DNA of 64,000 nt. Origin: Cyanobium sp. CZS25K (GTDB lineage: Bacteria > Cyanobacteriota > Cyanobacteriia > PCC-6307 > Cyanobiaceae). A program made the position numbers and the translations under genes. This document shows positions 7,367 through 16,425 of the stretch, piece after piece (positions within the stretch are counted from its first letter, which is position 1; every line of letters begins with the position of its first letter). The stretch spans positions 1 through 64,000 of the forward strand of contig JAUCZB010000005.1 in NCBI GenBank assembly GCA_030373325.1. Direction: 5' to 3'. The notes under the pieces were generated by a model that saw only the letters and a list, made by a program, of their open reading frames with translations, ran no database searches and was not told the DNA's origin.

Positions 7367-10300
7367 TCACCCTACCCAGGGCGGGTGGATGTTCTGCAGG
7401 GCCGCCACCTCCACCTGGCGCTGCTGCTGCAGGGCGGCGATGGCCTCCACCGCCGCCCTCGCCGCCGCCATGGTGGTGACGGTGGGCACGGCGTAGTCGA
7501 GGGCGGCCAGGCGCAGGTAGCGGTCGTCGTGGGCGGCCTGGCGGCCCACCGGTGTGTTGACCACCAGCTGGACCAGGCCCGAGCGGATCGCATCCTCAAT
7601 GTTGGGGCGGCCCTCATGCACCTTGAGCACGGGCTCCACCGCCAGGCCGGCCTGGGTCAGCATCGCCGCGGTGCCGGAGGTGGCCGTGAGGGCGAAACCT
7701 GCCGCCAGCAGAGCCCGGGCCACCGGCACCAAGGCGGGCTTGTCGCGGTCGTGGGTGGAGAGGAACACGGTGCCGGCGGTGGGCAGGGGTTCACCAGCGG
7801 CGAGTTCGGCTTTGGCGTAGGCCAGGCCGAAGCTGGCGGCAATGCCCATCACTTCACCGGTGGAGCGCATCTCCGGACCCAGCAGGGTGTCGGCACCGGG
7901 AAAGCGCTTGAAGGGCAGCACCGCCTCCTTCACGGTCTGGCGGGGCGGCAGCGGCTCCGTCAGCAGGCCCAGTTCCGTCAGGGTGCGGCCGGCCATCAGC
8001 TGGCTGGCGATCTTGGCCAGGGGCACGCCGGTGGCCTTGGCCACGAAGGGGACGGTGCGGGAGGCCCGCGGATTGGCCTCGATGATGAACACGGTCTCGG
8101 TGCCGGCAACGTCGCGCTGCACGGCGAACTGGAGGTTGATCAGGCCGCGCACCTCCAGGGCCAGGGCCAGCTCCCGGCTCCAGCGGCGGATCGTGGCTAG
8201 CGCCTCGGGCCCGAGGGACACCGAGGGAAGGGCGCAGGCGGAATCGCCCGAGTGGATCCCAGCCGGTTCGATGTGCTCCATCAGACCACCGATCACCACC
8301 GTTCCCTCTCGGTCGCAGAGGGCGTCGACGTCCACCTCGATGGCGTTCTCGAGGTACTGGTCGATCAGCACCGGATGGTCGGGCTCCACCTGCACCGCCT
8401 CCACCATGTAGCGGTTGAGCTCCTCCTCGTCGAAGACCACCTCCATCGCCCGGCCCCCGAGCACGTAGCTGGGCCGCACCACGACGGGATAACCCACCGC
8501 CGTTGCCACCGCCCTGGCTTCGGCATCGGTGCGGGCCAGCCCGTTGCGGGGCTGGCGGATCTCCAGCCGCCGCAGGATGGCCTCGAACTGCTCCCGGTCC
8601 TCCGCCAGGTCGATCGATTCCGGCGAGGTGCCCCAGAGGCGGGTGCCGGTGGCCCGGCCCTCCTCGCTGGCCAGCCAGCGCAGCAGGGGAAGCGCCAGCT
8701 TCAGGGGCGTCTGGCCTCCGAACTGGACGATCACCCCCTCGGGCTTCTCCGCCTCGATGACATTGAGCACGTCCTCCAGGGTGAGGGGCTCGAAGTAGAG
8801 GCGATCGCTGGTGTCGTAGTCGGTGGAGACGGTTTCCGGGTTGCTGTTGACCATCACGGTGGCGAAGCCGGCCGCCCGCAGGGCAAAGGAGGCGTGGCAG
8901 CAGCAGTAGTCGAACTCGATGCCCTGGCCAATGCGGTTGGGTCCGCCCCCCAGGATCATCACCTTGCGGCGGGTCTCGGGGCTCACCTCGTCCTCGGGGG
9001 CGAGCACCGTGAGCGACCCGTCGGGCTCGAGCCGCTCCAGGGGCCGCTCGTAGGTGGCGTAGTGGTACGGGGTGGAGGAGGCGAACTCCGCGGCGCAGGT
9101 GTCGACCGTCTTGAAGACGGCCCGCACTCCCAGCCCTTGGCGCCGGCGGCGCACGGCCAGCTCGTCGCTGCCGGTGGCCCAGGCGATCTGGCGGTCGGAA
9201 AAGCCGGTCTGCTTGAGCTCCAGGAAGGCTTCGGCATCGATGGCCTCCAGCGACCGGCCCCGCAGCAGGGCGGTTTCGATGTCGAGGATCCGGCGCAGTT
9301 TGGCCAGGAACCAGGGATCGATGGCACTGAGCCGGTGGATCTCGTCGTCGCTGCGGCCGGCCACCATGGCGGCACGCACCGCGTGGATGCGGTCGGGGGA
9401 GGGAACGCGCAGCTGGCGCTCCAGATCGGCGGGATCCAGCGGCTGGTCGGGGCGGTCGCAGCCCCAGCCGGCATGGCCCGTTTCGAGCGAGCGCAGCGCC
9501 TTCTGGAACGATTCCTCGAAGCTGCGGCCGATGGCCATGGCCTCGCCCACCGACTTCATCGAGGTGGTGAGCACGGCCGGTGAACCGCGGAACTTCTCAA
9601 AGGCGAAACGGGGGATCTTGGTGACGACATAGTCGATCGTCGGCTCGAAACAGGCCGGCGTGGCCCCGGTGATGTCGTTGACGATCTCGTCGAGGGTGTA
9701 GCCGACCGCGAGCCGGGCGGCGATCTTGGCGATCGGGAAGCCGGTGGCCTTGCTGGCCAAGGCCGAACTGCGGCTGACGCGGGGATTCATCTCGATCACC
9801 ACCACATCGCCGTTGGCGGGGTTGATGGCGAACTGGATGTTGCTGCCGCCGGTGTCCACCCCGATCTCACGGATGATGGCGATCGACTGGTCGCGCAGGC
9901 GCTGGTATTCCCGGTCGGTGAGGGTCTGGGCCGGGGCGACGGTGATCGAATCGCCGGTGTGGACCCCCATCGGATCCAGGTTCTCGATCGAGCAGACGAT
10001 CACCACGTTGTCGGCGGTGTCGCGCATCACCTCGAGCTCGAATTCCTTCCAGCCGAGCAGCGACTGCTCGATCAGGATCTGGGAGACGGGGCTCGCCTCC
10101 AGTCCGCTCTTGCAGAAGGCCTGGAATTCCTCGGGGTTGTAGGCGATGCCGCCACCGGACCCGCCGAGCGTGAAGGCGGGCCGGATGATGCGCGGATAGG
10201 TGCCGATGGCATCGCCCACCAGGATGGCTTCCTCAAGGTCGTTGGCGATCCCCGAAGGACAGACGGCCACGCCGATGCGGGCCATCGCCTCCTTGAACAG

Positions 10301-10690
10301 CAGGCGATCCTCCGCCTTGCGGATCGCGGCGAGGTCAGCGCCGATCAGTTCGACGCCGTAGGCGGCCAGGGTGCCGTTCTCGGCCAGGGCGACGGCCAGG
10401 TTGAGGGCCGTCTGGCCGCCCATGGTGGGGAGCAGGGCATCGGGGCGTTCCAGCTCGATCACCCGGGCCACCACCTCGGGGGTCAGGGGCTCGATGTAGG
10501 TGCGATCCGCCAGGTCCGGATCGGTCATGATCGAGGCCGGGTTGGAGTTCACCAGCACCACCTCGTAGCCCTCAGCCCGCAGGGCCTTGCAGGCCTGGGT
10601 GCCGGAGTAGTCGAACTCGCAGGCCTGGCCGATCACGATCGGCCCCGACCCCAGCAGCAGGATGCGCCTCAGATCCGTGCGGCGGGGCAT
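7367..10690 (-). CDS. carB: Carbamoyl-phosphate synthase large subunit
   Basis: CarB (1107 aa) makes carbamoyl phosphate from bicarbonate, glutamine-derived ammonia and two ATP, feeding pyrimidine and arginine synthesis. The two homologous synthetase halves are clear: the first opens with [21 protein letters not shown], the second near residue 580 with [18 protein letters not shown]. The C-terminal allosteric (MGS-like) domain starts near residue 960 and runs through [20 protein letters not shown]. The small subunit carA is not in the window. Length is typical for cyanobacteria. It is divergent from the DUF3318 gene. Confidence 0.97.
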   Translation of the reverse strand: MPRRTDLRRILLLGSGPIVIGQACEFDYSGTQACKALRAEGYEVVLVNSNPASIMTDPDLADRTYIEPLTPEVVARVIELERPDALLPTMGGQTALNLAVALAENGTLAAYGVELIGADLAAIRKAEDRLLFKEAMARIGVAVCPSGIANDLEEAILVGDAIGTYPRIIRPAFTLGGSGGGIAYNPEEFQAFCKSGLEASPVSQILIEQSLLGWKEFELEVMRDTADNVVIVCSIENLDPMGVHTGDSITVAPAQTLTDREYQRLRDQSIAIIREIGVDTGGSNIQFAINPANGDVVVIEMNPRVSRSSALASKATGFPIAKIAARLAVGYTLDEIVNDITGATPACFEPTIDYVVTKIPRFAFEKFRGSPAVLTTSMKSVGEAMAIGRSFEESFQKALRSLETGHAGWGCDRPDQPLDPADLERQLRVPSPDRIHAVRAAMVAGRSDDEIHRLSAIDPWFLAKLRRILDIETALLRGRSLEAIDAEAFLELKQTGFSDRQIAWATGSDELAVRRRRQGLGVRAVFKTVDTCAAEFASSTPYHYATYERPLERLEPDGSLTVLAPEDEVSPETRRKVMILGGGPNRIGQGIEFDYCCCHASFALRAAGFATVMVNSNPETVSTDYDTSDRLYFEPLTLEDVLNVIEAEKPEGVIVQFGGQTPLKLALPLLRWLASEEGRATGTRLWGTSPESIDLAEDREQFEAILRRLEIRQPRNGLARTDAEARAVATAVGYPVVVRPSYVLGGRAMEVVFDEEELNRYMVEAVQVEPDHPVLIDQYLENAIEVDVDALCDREGTVVIGGLMEHIEPAGIHSGDSACALPSVSLGPEALATIRRWSRELALALEVRGLINLQFAVQRDVAGTETVFIIEANPRASRTVPFVAKATGVPLAKIASQLMAGRTLTELGLLTEPLPPRQTVKEAVLPFKRFPGADTLLGPEMRSTGEVMGIAASFGLAYAKAELAAGEPLPTAGTVFLSTHDRDKPALVPVARALLAAGFALTATSGTAAMLTQAGLAVEPVLKVHEGRPNIEDAIRSGLVQLVVNTPVGRQAAHDDRYLRLAALDYAVPTVTTMAAARAAVEAIAALQQQRQVEVAALQNIHPPWVG

Positions 10691-10812
10691 AGGGCGTGGA
10701 CGGGCAAACCCGCCCAGCCTCTCACGGTCGCCGTCCGGACCGGCCTGTCGGCGCCGCTGTCACCGCAGGCAATCGCTAATCTGACGGGATATTTTCGCCC
10801 GAGACGCCGCCG

Positions 10813-11448
10813 ATGAGCGAACTCCAGCGCCTGAAGGGGTTGCTGCCCCCTGAGATGCAGAGCTGGGTGTTCGTGGAAGCGGCCGCCTCCGTCGATCCGC
10901 CTCTGATCACCATCGAGGAGATCGGCCGCGACGAGGTGGAGATCCAGGTGGATCTGGAGAAGTGGGACGTGCTGGCCCTGGATCACCGCAACCTGCTCTT
11001 CTGGCATGAGGTGGGCCGCATCCAGAACGATGCGATCCCCCGGGACGGCTGGGAGATGGCCGCCCTCGCCATCGGACTGGGCGGTGCCATCGGCGAGCTC
11101 TGGGTGCAGGACGGCCTGCTGCTGGTGATGGCTCTCGGCCTGTCGGGCTTCGCCGGCTACCGCCTCTATCTCAAGAACAACTCCGAGAAGCGTCTGCAGG
11201 ACGCGATCCTGGCCGACGAACGGGCCATCGACCTGGCCTGCCGCTTCGGCTACAGCCTCCCCAACGCCTACAAAAGCCTGGGGGGGGCCCTCAAGGAGCT
11301 GGTGGAGCAGACCCGCAAGAAGCGGCGCCGCACCTTCTACGAAGACCGCCTCGAAGCACTGCGCAAGAGTGCCGGCAGGGCCCGGGCCGAGATGGCCCAG
11401 CAACAGGGCTCCCGCCAGTCGGTCACCAGTGAGAACGTCTATGGATAG
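10813..11448 (+). CDS. DUF3318 domain protein
   Basis: A 211-residue cyanobacterial DUF3318 protein: N-terminal beta-rich part (PPLITIEEIGRDEVEIQVDL), FWHEVGRIQND, two closely spaced hydrophobic segments (about residues 77-115), then a basic helical C-terminus. The function is unknown. The AT-rich run ATATTTTC just before the start, in an otherwise GC-rich spacer, is the likely promoter zone. The stop overlaps the rsfS start by 8 nt, so the two are translationally coupled. Confidence 0.88.
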   Translation: MSELQRLKGLLPPEMQSWVFVEAAASVDPPLITIEEIGRDEVEIQVDLEKWDVLALDHRNLLFWHEVGRIQNDAIPRDGWEMAALAIGLGGAIGELWVQDGLLLVMALGLSGFAGYRLYLKNNSEKRLQDAILADERAIDLACRFGYSLPNAYKSLGGALKELVEQTRKKRRRTFYEDRLEALRKSAGRARAEMAQQQGSRQSVTSENVYG

Positions 11449-11830
11449 CCGCGACCTCGCCCTGCTCGCCGCCGAGGCCTGCGACGATCGCAAGGCCGTT
11501 GACATCCGCCTGATCCGGGTCGATGAGGTGTCCTCCCTGGCCGACTGGTTCGTGATCTGCAGCGGCCTCAGCGACGTGCAGGTGCGGGCCATCGCCCGCT
11601 CGGTGGAAGACCGGCTCGAAACCGACGCCGCACGCCTGCCCCTGCGGCGCGAGGGCCAGAGTGAAGGGCGCTGGGTGCTGCTCGACTACGGCGAACTGAT
11701 CGTCCACGTGCTCACCCCCCAGGAGCGCAGCTACTACGACCTGGAGTCCTTCTGGGGCCATGGGGAGCAGGAGCGTTTCCTCGGCACCCCCGTCGAGGTG
11801 AGCGGCTCCAGCCTGGGCGGCGGCGCCTGA
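11441..11830 (+). CDS. rsfS: Ribosome silencing factor RsfS
   Basis: RsfS (129 aa, DUF143/Iojap family) binds ribosomal protein uL14 and blocks subunit joining when nutrients are short. The family core is present: IRLIRVDEVSSLADWFVICSG, then SEGRWVLLDYGELIVHVL and ERSYYDLESFWG. I took the ATG at 11441 because it gives the standard N-terminus and overlaps the DUF3318 stop. The CGLD27 gene follows 11 nt downstream, as in many cyanobacteria. Confidence 0.95.
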   Translation: MDSRDLALLAAEACDDRKAVDIRLIRVDEVSSLADWFVICSGLSDVQVRAIARSVEDRLETDAARLPLRREGQSEGRWVLLDYGELIVHVLTPQERSYYDLESFWGHGEQERFLGTPVEVSGSSLGGGA

Positions 11831-11841
11831 GGGGCGGGCAG

Positions 11842-12360
11842 ATGGCCGCCGGCGTCCCCAGCCTGCCCAGCCAGGACACCCCCTGCCCGGTGCCACCGGC
11901 CCAGCGGCCCCTGCAGGAGTACGACCAGCTGAGCCGGTCCTGGTTCTTCCGTTGGCCGGCCGGAAGCCCAACAGCCCTCTGGCGCGCCCTCGGCCTCGCC
12001 TGGTTGTTCTGCCTTCCTGTCGCCCTGCTGGTGGCGGGGGGCAGCATCCCTTTGCGCCACGATCCGCCCCGGCTGGTGATCGCCGCGGGGGCAGCCGCGG
12101 TGCTGCTGCCGATGTTTCTGCTGCTGCGCCAGTGGCTCGGCTGGAGCTATGTGCACAAACGCCTGGTTTCGGAAAAGGTCGCCTACGAGGAATCGGGCTG
12201 GTATGACGGCCAGGTGTGGGAGAAGCCGATCAGCTGGCGCCAGCAGGATCTGCTGGTGGCCCGCCATCAGGTGCAACCCGTGCTGGCGCTCCTGCGCCAG
12301 GCGATCGCCATCGCCTTCGCCCTGATGCTGCTCGGGACCGGGCTCTGCCAGGCTCTCTGA
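11842..12360 (+). CDS. CGLD27/Ycf36 family membrane protein (DUF1230)
   Basis: A 172-residue protein of the green-lineage CGLD27 (Ycf36, DUF1230) family. It carries VPPAQRPLQEYDQLSRSWFF near the N-terminus, two hydrophobic segments (about residues 47-65 and 75-92), then the conserved block VHKRLVSEKVAYEESGWYDGQ and a last hydrophobic segment. Plant and algal members are linked to photosynthesis or iron nutrition; the biochemical role is open. It lies 11 nt after rsfS in the same operon. Confidence 0.9.
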   Translation: MAAGVPSLPSQDTPCPVPPAQRPLQEYDQLSRSWFFRWPAGSPTALWRALGLAWLFCLPVALLVAGGSIPLRHDPPRLVIAAGAAAVLLPMFLLLRQWLGWSYVHKRLVSEKVAYEESGWYDGQVWEKPISWRQQDLLVARHQVQPVLALLRQAIAIAFALMLLGTGLCQAL

Positions 12361-12390
12361 AGTCGGCCTCCTCGGACCTTCTGCTCTGCC

Positions 12391-13374
12391 ATGACCCTGT
12401 CCTCCAGCTTCGCAGGCCCGGGCCGTCCCGGCATCCCCCCCCTGGAGGTCCGCCTGCTGCGCAACGGCATCGTGGAATCAAGGCACCGGGTGCATGCGGT
12501 GGTCTGCGACCAGCGGGGACGGGTGCTGATGCGCGCCGGCGATCCCCAGCAGCTGAGCTTCGTGCGCTCGGCCCTCAAACCCTTCCAGGCCACCGTGTTC
12601 GTGGGCAGCGGCGCCGCTGATCGGATGGGGGCCGGGGAGCGGGGCCTGGCGATCGCCTGTGCTTCCCATGCCGGCACCGCCCTGCATGCCAGGGAGGCGT
12701 TCAAGCTGCTCTGGGGTGCGGAGCTCGACACCGAGGACCTCCAATGCCCCACCCCCGCCGGGGCCAGCAGTCCGCTGCAGCACAACTGCTCCGGCAAGCA
12801 CGCGGCCTTCCTGGCCGCCTGCCGGCAGATGCACTGGCCCCTCGAGAGCTATCTCCAGAGCGACCATCCCCTGCAGCAGGCGGTGGTCAAGCGGGTCGGG
12901 GAGCTGCTGGGGCTGCCAGGTGCGGAGCTGATCAGCGCGCGGGACGACTGCGGTGCCCCCACCCTGCAGCTCCAGCTGGCCCAGATGGCCCTGCTGTTCG
13001 CCCATCTGGGGGGTGGCGAGCAGGCGGATCTGGAGCGGCTCAGCCGGGCGATGCTCGCCCATCCCGATCTGATCGCGGGTGAGGGGGAGTTCGACACCGA
13101 GCTGATGCGTCTGGCCCACGGCCAGGTGCTGAGCAAGGGAGGAGCGGAGGGCATCCAGTGCCTCAGCCGGGTGGGCGAAGGCATGGGGGTGGCCATCAAG
13201 GTCGACGACGGGGCCAGGCGGGCCAAGCGGGCCGTGGCCCTGCATCTGCTCGAGCAGCTCGAGTGGCTCACCCCCACCACCCTGGTGGAGCTGCGCCAGC
13301 GCTACCTGGCGCCGGCCGACCACCTGCGCCTGGAGGTGATCGGCGAGCTTCGCTTCGATGGGGCCCGCCCCTGA
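12391..13374 (+). CDS. Asparaginase (L-asparaginase II family, pfam06089)
   Basis: A 327-residue protein of the small asparaginase family typified by Rhizobium AnsA-like enzymes rather than EcAI/II. Landmarks are RSALKPFQA, HNCSGKHAAFLAACR, RDDCGAPT and SKGGAEGIQCL. It should release ammonia from asparagine in the cytoplasm; there is no signal peptide. The start ATG at 12391 lies 30 nt after the CGLD27 stop. A GC-rich hairpin (CCCGCC/GGCGGG) spans the stop codon. Confidence 0.9.
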   Translation: MTLSSSFAGPGRPGIPPLEVRLLRNGIVESRHRVHAVVCDQRGRVLMRAGDPQQLSFVRSALKPFQATVFVGSGAADRMGAGERGLAIACASHAGTALHAREAFKLLWGAELDTEDLQCPTPAGASSPLQHNCSGKHAAFLAACRQMHWPLESYLQSDHPLQQAVVKRVGELLGLPGAELISARDDCGAPTLQLQLAQMALLFAHLGGGEQADLERLSRAMLAHPDLIAGEGEFDTELMRLAHGQVLSKGGAEGIQCLSRVGEGMGVAIKVDDGARRAKRAVALHLLEQLEWLTPTTLVELRQRYLAPADHLRLEVIGELRFDGARP

Positions 13375-13410
13375 GGCGGGGGCATCGGCTGATAAGATCT
13401 GTTGGTGCGA

Positions 13411-13487
<77 letters not shown>

Positions 13488-13515
13488 AATCCGGTCGCCT
13501 CCATTCGGAAGCTTC

Positions 13516-13546
13516 AGATCCCCCGGCCCTGGCTGGGGATTTTTTG
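13516..13546 (+). terminator. Probable Rho-independent terminator after initiator tRNA
   Basis: A short hairpin (CCCC ... GGGG with a GC-rich loop) is followed by GATTTTTTG about 35 nt after the tRNA 3' end. Confidence 0.65.
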
Positions 13547-13591
13547 TTGAACGGCACGCCAGCACACCAGCAGGTGGGGGCTGCCTGGGCG

Positions 13592-14104
13592 ATGCTTGAG
13601 CCCATGATCCTTCCGCTGGCCGCTTCCCTCCCCCTGGCGGCTGCGATAGCCCTGGCGGCCGGCTCTCCCCTGGCCCCGCTGCCCCTGGGCGCCCTGCCGG
13701 CCGATCTGCTCCCCCTGGTGCGGGAACTGCAGCGCCACGGCTTCGAGGTGAAGCTGGCCGTACCTCCCGTGCGGGGGGTCTACGGGCTGTACCAGGCCCG
13801 CGAGCGGCGGATCTGGGTGGCCCCTATCACCTTCGAGCTCGGCATCGCCCGCCAGACCTTCCTGCATGAGGCGACGCACGCGGTGCAGAGCTGCCCGAAC
13901 GGCGTGGTGGCGGCCCTGGGCTGGCAGCTGCCCATGGCCCCGGTGGTGCGACAGCAGATCGGCGGCATCCTCACCACCTCGTACCTTGGCAACAAGGCGA
14001 CGGAACAGGAGGCCTTCGTCCTCCAGGGGCAGCCGGATGCGGTGCCCCGGTTGCTGGCGGCCCTGGGCAAGCGCTGCCCCCTGCCCGGCCCGCTGAGCCG
14101 ATGA
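13592..14104 (+). CDS. Secreted or membrane-anchored HExxH putative metalloprotease
   Basis: A protein of about 170 residues with a hydrophobic Ala/Leu-rich N-terminus typical of a signal peptide (start at ATG 13592 or 13604). The mature part contains FLHEATHAVQSC, an HExxH zinc-metallopeptidase motif, with IWVAPITFELG before it and the conserved-looking NKATEQEAFVLQ after it, where the Glu could be the third zinc ligand. I infer a small periplasmic zincin-like enzyme; I know similar hypothetical proteins in picocyanobacteria but no function. It overlaps the next gene by 4 nt (ATGA). Confidence 0.75.
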   Translation: MLEPMILPLAASLPLAAAIALAAGSPLAPLPLGALPADLLPLVRELQRHGFEVKLAVPPVRGVYGLYQARERRIWVAPITFELGIARQTFLHEATHAVQSCPNGVVAALGWQLPMAPVVRQQIGGILTTSYLGNKATEQEAFVLQGQPDAVPRLLAALGKRCPLPGPLSR

Positions 14105-14508
14105 CACATCCGCGGCGCTGGCTGGTGGGGGTGATGGCCGCCGTCAGTGCCGGCGCCATGGCCGTGCCGGGGCATCTGGTGATCGGCGTGCTCCTCGGCG
14201 ACGGCAGCGGCCTGGCGGGGCGAGCCACGGCGGCACTCGACTTGGCTGTGTTCACTGGCATGGGCCATGGCCGCAACGCAATCAACGTCCTCAGCTCCGA
14301 TGTGGTGGTGGTCTGCGGCGGCGGAGGGCCCGGCACCGCCTCGGAGGCCGCCCTGGCCCTCGACGCCGGCCGGCCCCTGATCCTGCTGGCGGCGCCGGAG
14401 CCCTGGCCCGGCTTCTTCCGCTTCCTCTCCCCCGCGGTGCAGACCGCTTCCAACGTGGCAGCCTGCTGCCGGCTGATCGAGGCGCTGGAGAAGGGGGAGA
14501 GGGGCTGA
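14101..14508 (+). CDS. N-terminally shortened SLOG/TIGR00725-like nucleotide-binding protein
   Basis: A 135-residue protein that matches the C-terminal two thirds of TIGR00725/LOG-like Rossmann proteins: GVMAAVSAGAMA, then FTGMGHGRNAINVLSSDVVV, CGGGGPGTASEAALALDAG and the closing LIEALE helix. The first beta-alpha unit (the usual start with a Gly-rich loop, roughly 35 residues) is absent, and the protein begins right at the second helix. It overlaps the HExxH gene by 4 nt, so coupled translation is likely. It may be a real short form or the product of an N-terminal deletion. Confidence 0.75.
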   Translation: MTHPRRWLVGVMAAVSAGAMAVPGHLVIGVLLGDGSGLAGRATAALDLAVFTGMGHGRNAINVLSSDVVVVCGGGGPGTASEAALALDAGRPLILLAAPEPWPGFFRFLSPAVQTASNVAACCRLIEALEKGERG

Positions 14509-14529
14509 GGCCGACGGGCGGCGAGCAGG

Positions 14530-14690
14530 GAGCAACATCTGCGCAAGCGGGACCTGAGTCAGTTGTTCGACCTGCCGGTGAGCGGGGTCTTCGTGGAACA
14601 CCTCACCGCCACCCGGGAGGAGGTTCTGGCCCGTGAAACCGGCAACAGGGAGCTGGTGGAGGGCCTCTCCGGTTTTCATTTGGCGCGCAA
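14530..14690 (+). pseudogene. Unidentified gene fragment before the IS remnant
   Basis: The plus strand reads an open stretch beginning LRKRDLSQLFDLPVSGVF, then VEHLTATREEVLARETGN and ELVEGLSGFH, with plausible amphipathic helices. No convincing start codon with ribosome-binding site precedes it, and it degenerates where transposase-like sequence begins on the other strand. I do not recognise the family. It may be the 5' part of a host gene cut by the insertion, or chance coding. Confidence 0.35.
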
Positions 14691-14698
14691 GGCGAAAG

Positions 14699-15267
14699 TC
14701 ACCCTTGGCCCGCTTTCCTTCCCTTCTTGGGGGCACCGAATCCCTCACCAGGGCCTGTGGGCGGTGGCGGAGGATCCTCCTGACCATCGATCCGCTTCAA
14801 GGAGGCGTAAGACGCCCAGGCCTGCAACAGCATGCCGTCCACGGAGAAGTGGTCATCGCTGAGCAGCGGCTTGACCTCGGGATCTCCCATCAGCTTCTCC
14901 AGGAAAATCCCCATGACGTCGTCATTGAGGAGCCGATCACGGTTCTTGGTGTAGAAGAAGTCGGCCGGAGGCCATACGTGGTGGGATGCCAGATCGGATC
15001 GTCGGGGCGGAGGCCCACAAACCAGCGGAACAACAGGTTGTAGTGGAGCTGCTCCAGCAGCAGCCTCTCGGAGCGGATCCCGTAAAAAGCCTGCAGCAGC
15101 GAGGCCAGCAGCAGTTGCTCCGGTGGAACCGATGGTCGTTCATCTGAGGCGTAAAGCCTGCAGAAGGTGGGATTGAGCCGATCAAGCGCCAGATCCGCCA
15201 ACTTGCGAATCCGCCGCAGCGGTTGGCTGGCCGGGATCCGCTCCTCGTTCGAGACGTAGGAGAACAA
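14699..15267 (-). mobile_element. Decayed IS1182/IS5-like transposase, N-terminal part
   Basis: The minus strand from 15267 reads a DUF772-type transposase N-terminus: EERIPASQPLRRIRKLAD, PSVPPEQLLLASLLQAFYG, LLFRWFVGL and DDPIWHPTT. Near 14965-14985 the frame is broken; the homologous continuation FYTKNRDRLLNDDVMG, LLSDDHFSVDGMLLQAWAS is in another frame, and GKRAKGDF lies in a third. The catalytic DDE core is missing. It is therefore an inactive remnant, and marks the left border of the low-GC island. Confidence 0.85.
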
Positions 15268-15395
15268 GGAGCCGCTGCGCTCCTGCTGGCCTCACATCAA
15301 CGAATCGGCAGTTGACCCATTCTCGCAGAGGTGGCCGGGTTTATCAGCGAAGTCTAAGGATGCTCTGATCAAAACGACTTAATCAACAAAACCTA

Positions 15396-15417
15396 GTCTC
15401 ATTCTCATCAATGAGAC
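15396..15417. repeat. Perfect 8-bp inverted repeat in IS-flanking sequence
   Basis: GTCTCATT and AATGAGAC flank a 6-nt loop. There is no T-run, so it is not a classical terminator. It lies between the two transposase remnants and could be an IS end or an operator. Confidence 0.45.
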
Positions 15418-15543
15418 GATACTGAGCAGACTCTGCCCTTGCTTTGCTCGCAGAAGTCCACGCAAAGACGTTCAGGCAGTTTCCGCCATTGGTTTTGCCT
15501 TGATGTCTGAATGTCGACCATTAAGGCACACTAAACCCTTGGA

Positions 15544-15729
15544 CTAGGCTGGATCAGGTATTCGCTCCCGTACCATCCAGAGGTTTGCCAAGGCAAAGAG
15601 CAACTTCAGCTTGAGATCGCTCTTGCGGATACCTCTGTAGAAGACCTTTCGGTAGCCGGATCGGTAGGGGCGGAGGAGAACGGTTTGGCGCAGCTCCCGG
15701 ACACCACACCGTCGTTGCGGGAGCCCCAC
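15544..15729 (-). mobile_element. C-terminal transposase remnant
   Basis: The 61-codon frame contains SGYRKVFYRGIRKSDLK followed by LKLLFALANLWMVRERI, the typical last helix of DDE transposases of the IS5/IS1182 type (consensus YRG..KN..L...FALANL). The N-terminal residues (MGLPQRRCGVREL) look out of frame. No catalytic residues remain. With the fragment to its left it may come from the same or a related element. Confidence 0.65.
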
Positions 15730-16425
15730 GAGACCTACTGGGACAGACTTCTAATAGGCCCTGATCAACCCCATGCCTACCATCTGCGGCTAACCATCCT
15801 CCCGCCTGCCAGTAGGGCTTCACGCAAGGCGCCGCGGCAACCGACCTCAGCTGGGTGGGTTTGGCGAATGGATGCGACAATGTGGATATTGAGTGTATTC
15901 AGCCTCAACTGACAGGAACTAGCTCTTCAAGATAATTCACATTTCCAGGGCCTGGTCCGGATCATCCTTGCAACAGGATATGAATCAGGTTTTCGGATTG
16001 ATACGTATCTGGCCAGTCAGTGATAGCAGTAAATAGAGGGCACCTCGAATAATCAGCTATCGAGAGAATTCGCTCTCAAGCTGGGGCTGATGCGGGAATG
16101 AGTCTCAAATGCTGCGTCCCGCTGGAACTCGAATTTATCGAAGTGCCCTAAAGTTGTTGAAGGAGGAGCAGAGAATGCCTATGCAGCAGGATGGTCAAGA
16201 ATGAAGTAGTCGAGTTCAGTTCAGCAAGGCTTGGGGGAGTTTGCAGATGGTTTCCAACGCCAGCAATCTCTCACTCTTCAATGGTTACGTGATATGCCCC
16301 AGCCATGGTATCACAATATACCCACAATTTGTCTGCATTGCCGCCTCTGCTGTCAACCAGACTCAGTAGCTACTTCTTCTTCTACAGGATAAGCATCATC
16401 AAAGCAGATTTACCCAAGACTTGCC
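15730..16425. other. Low-GC intergenic region upstream of the S8 peptidase gene
   Basis: No gene of normal size is visible on either strand in this AT-richer stretch. The one notable signal is a near-perfect ribosome-binding site (AAGGAGGAG, 16160-16168) eight bases before an ATG at 16175 that opens only a nine-codon frame (MPMQQDGQE, stop at 16202). This may be a leader peptide or the stump of a lost gene. The final 60 bases before 16426 should contain the protease promoter, but I cannot place a convincing -10/-35 pair. Confidence 0.4.

Noticed and set aside
15685-15912. A 75-codon plus-strand frame overlapping the transposase remnant
   Set aside because: The first part is antisense to transposase-like sequence and the rest has no recognisable pattern.
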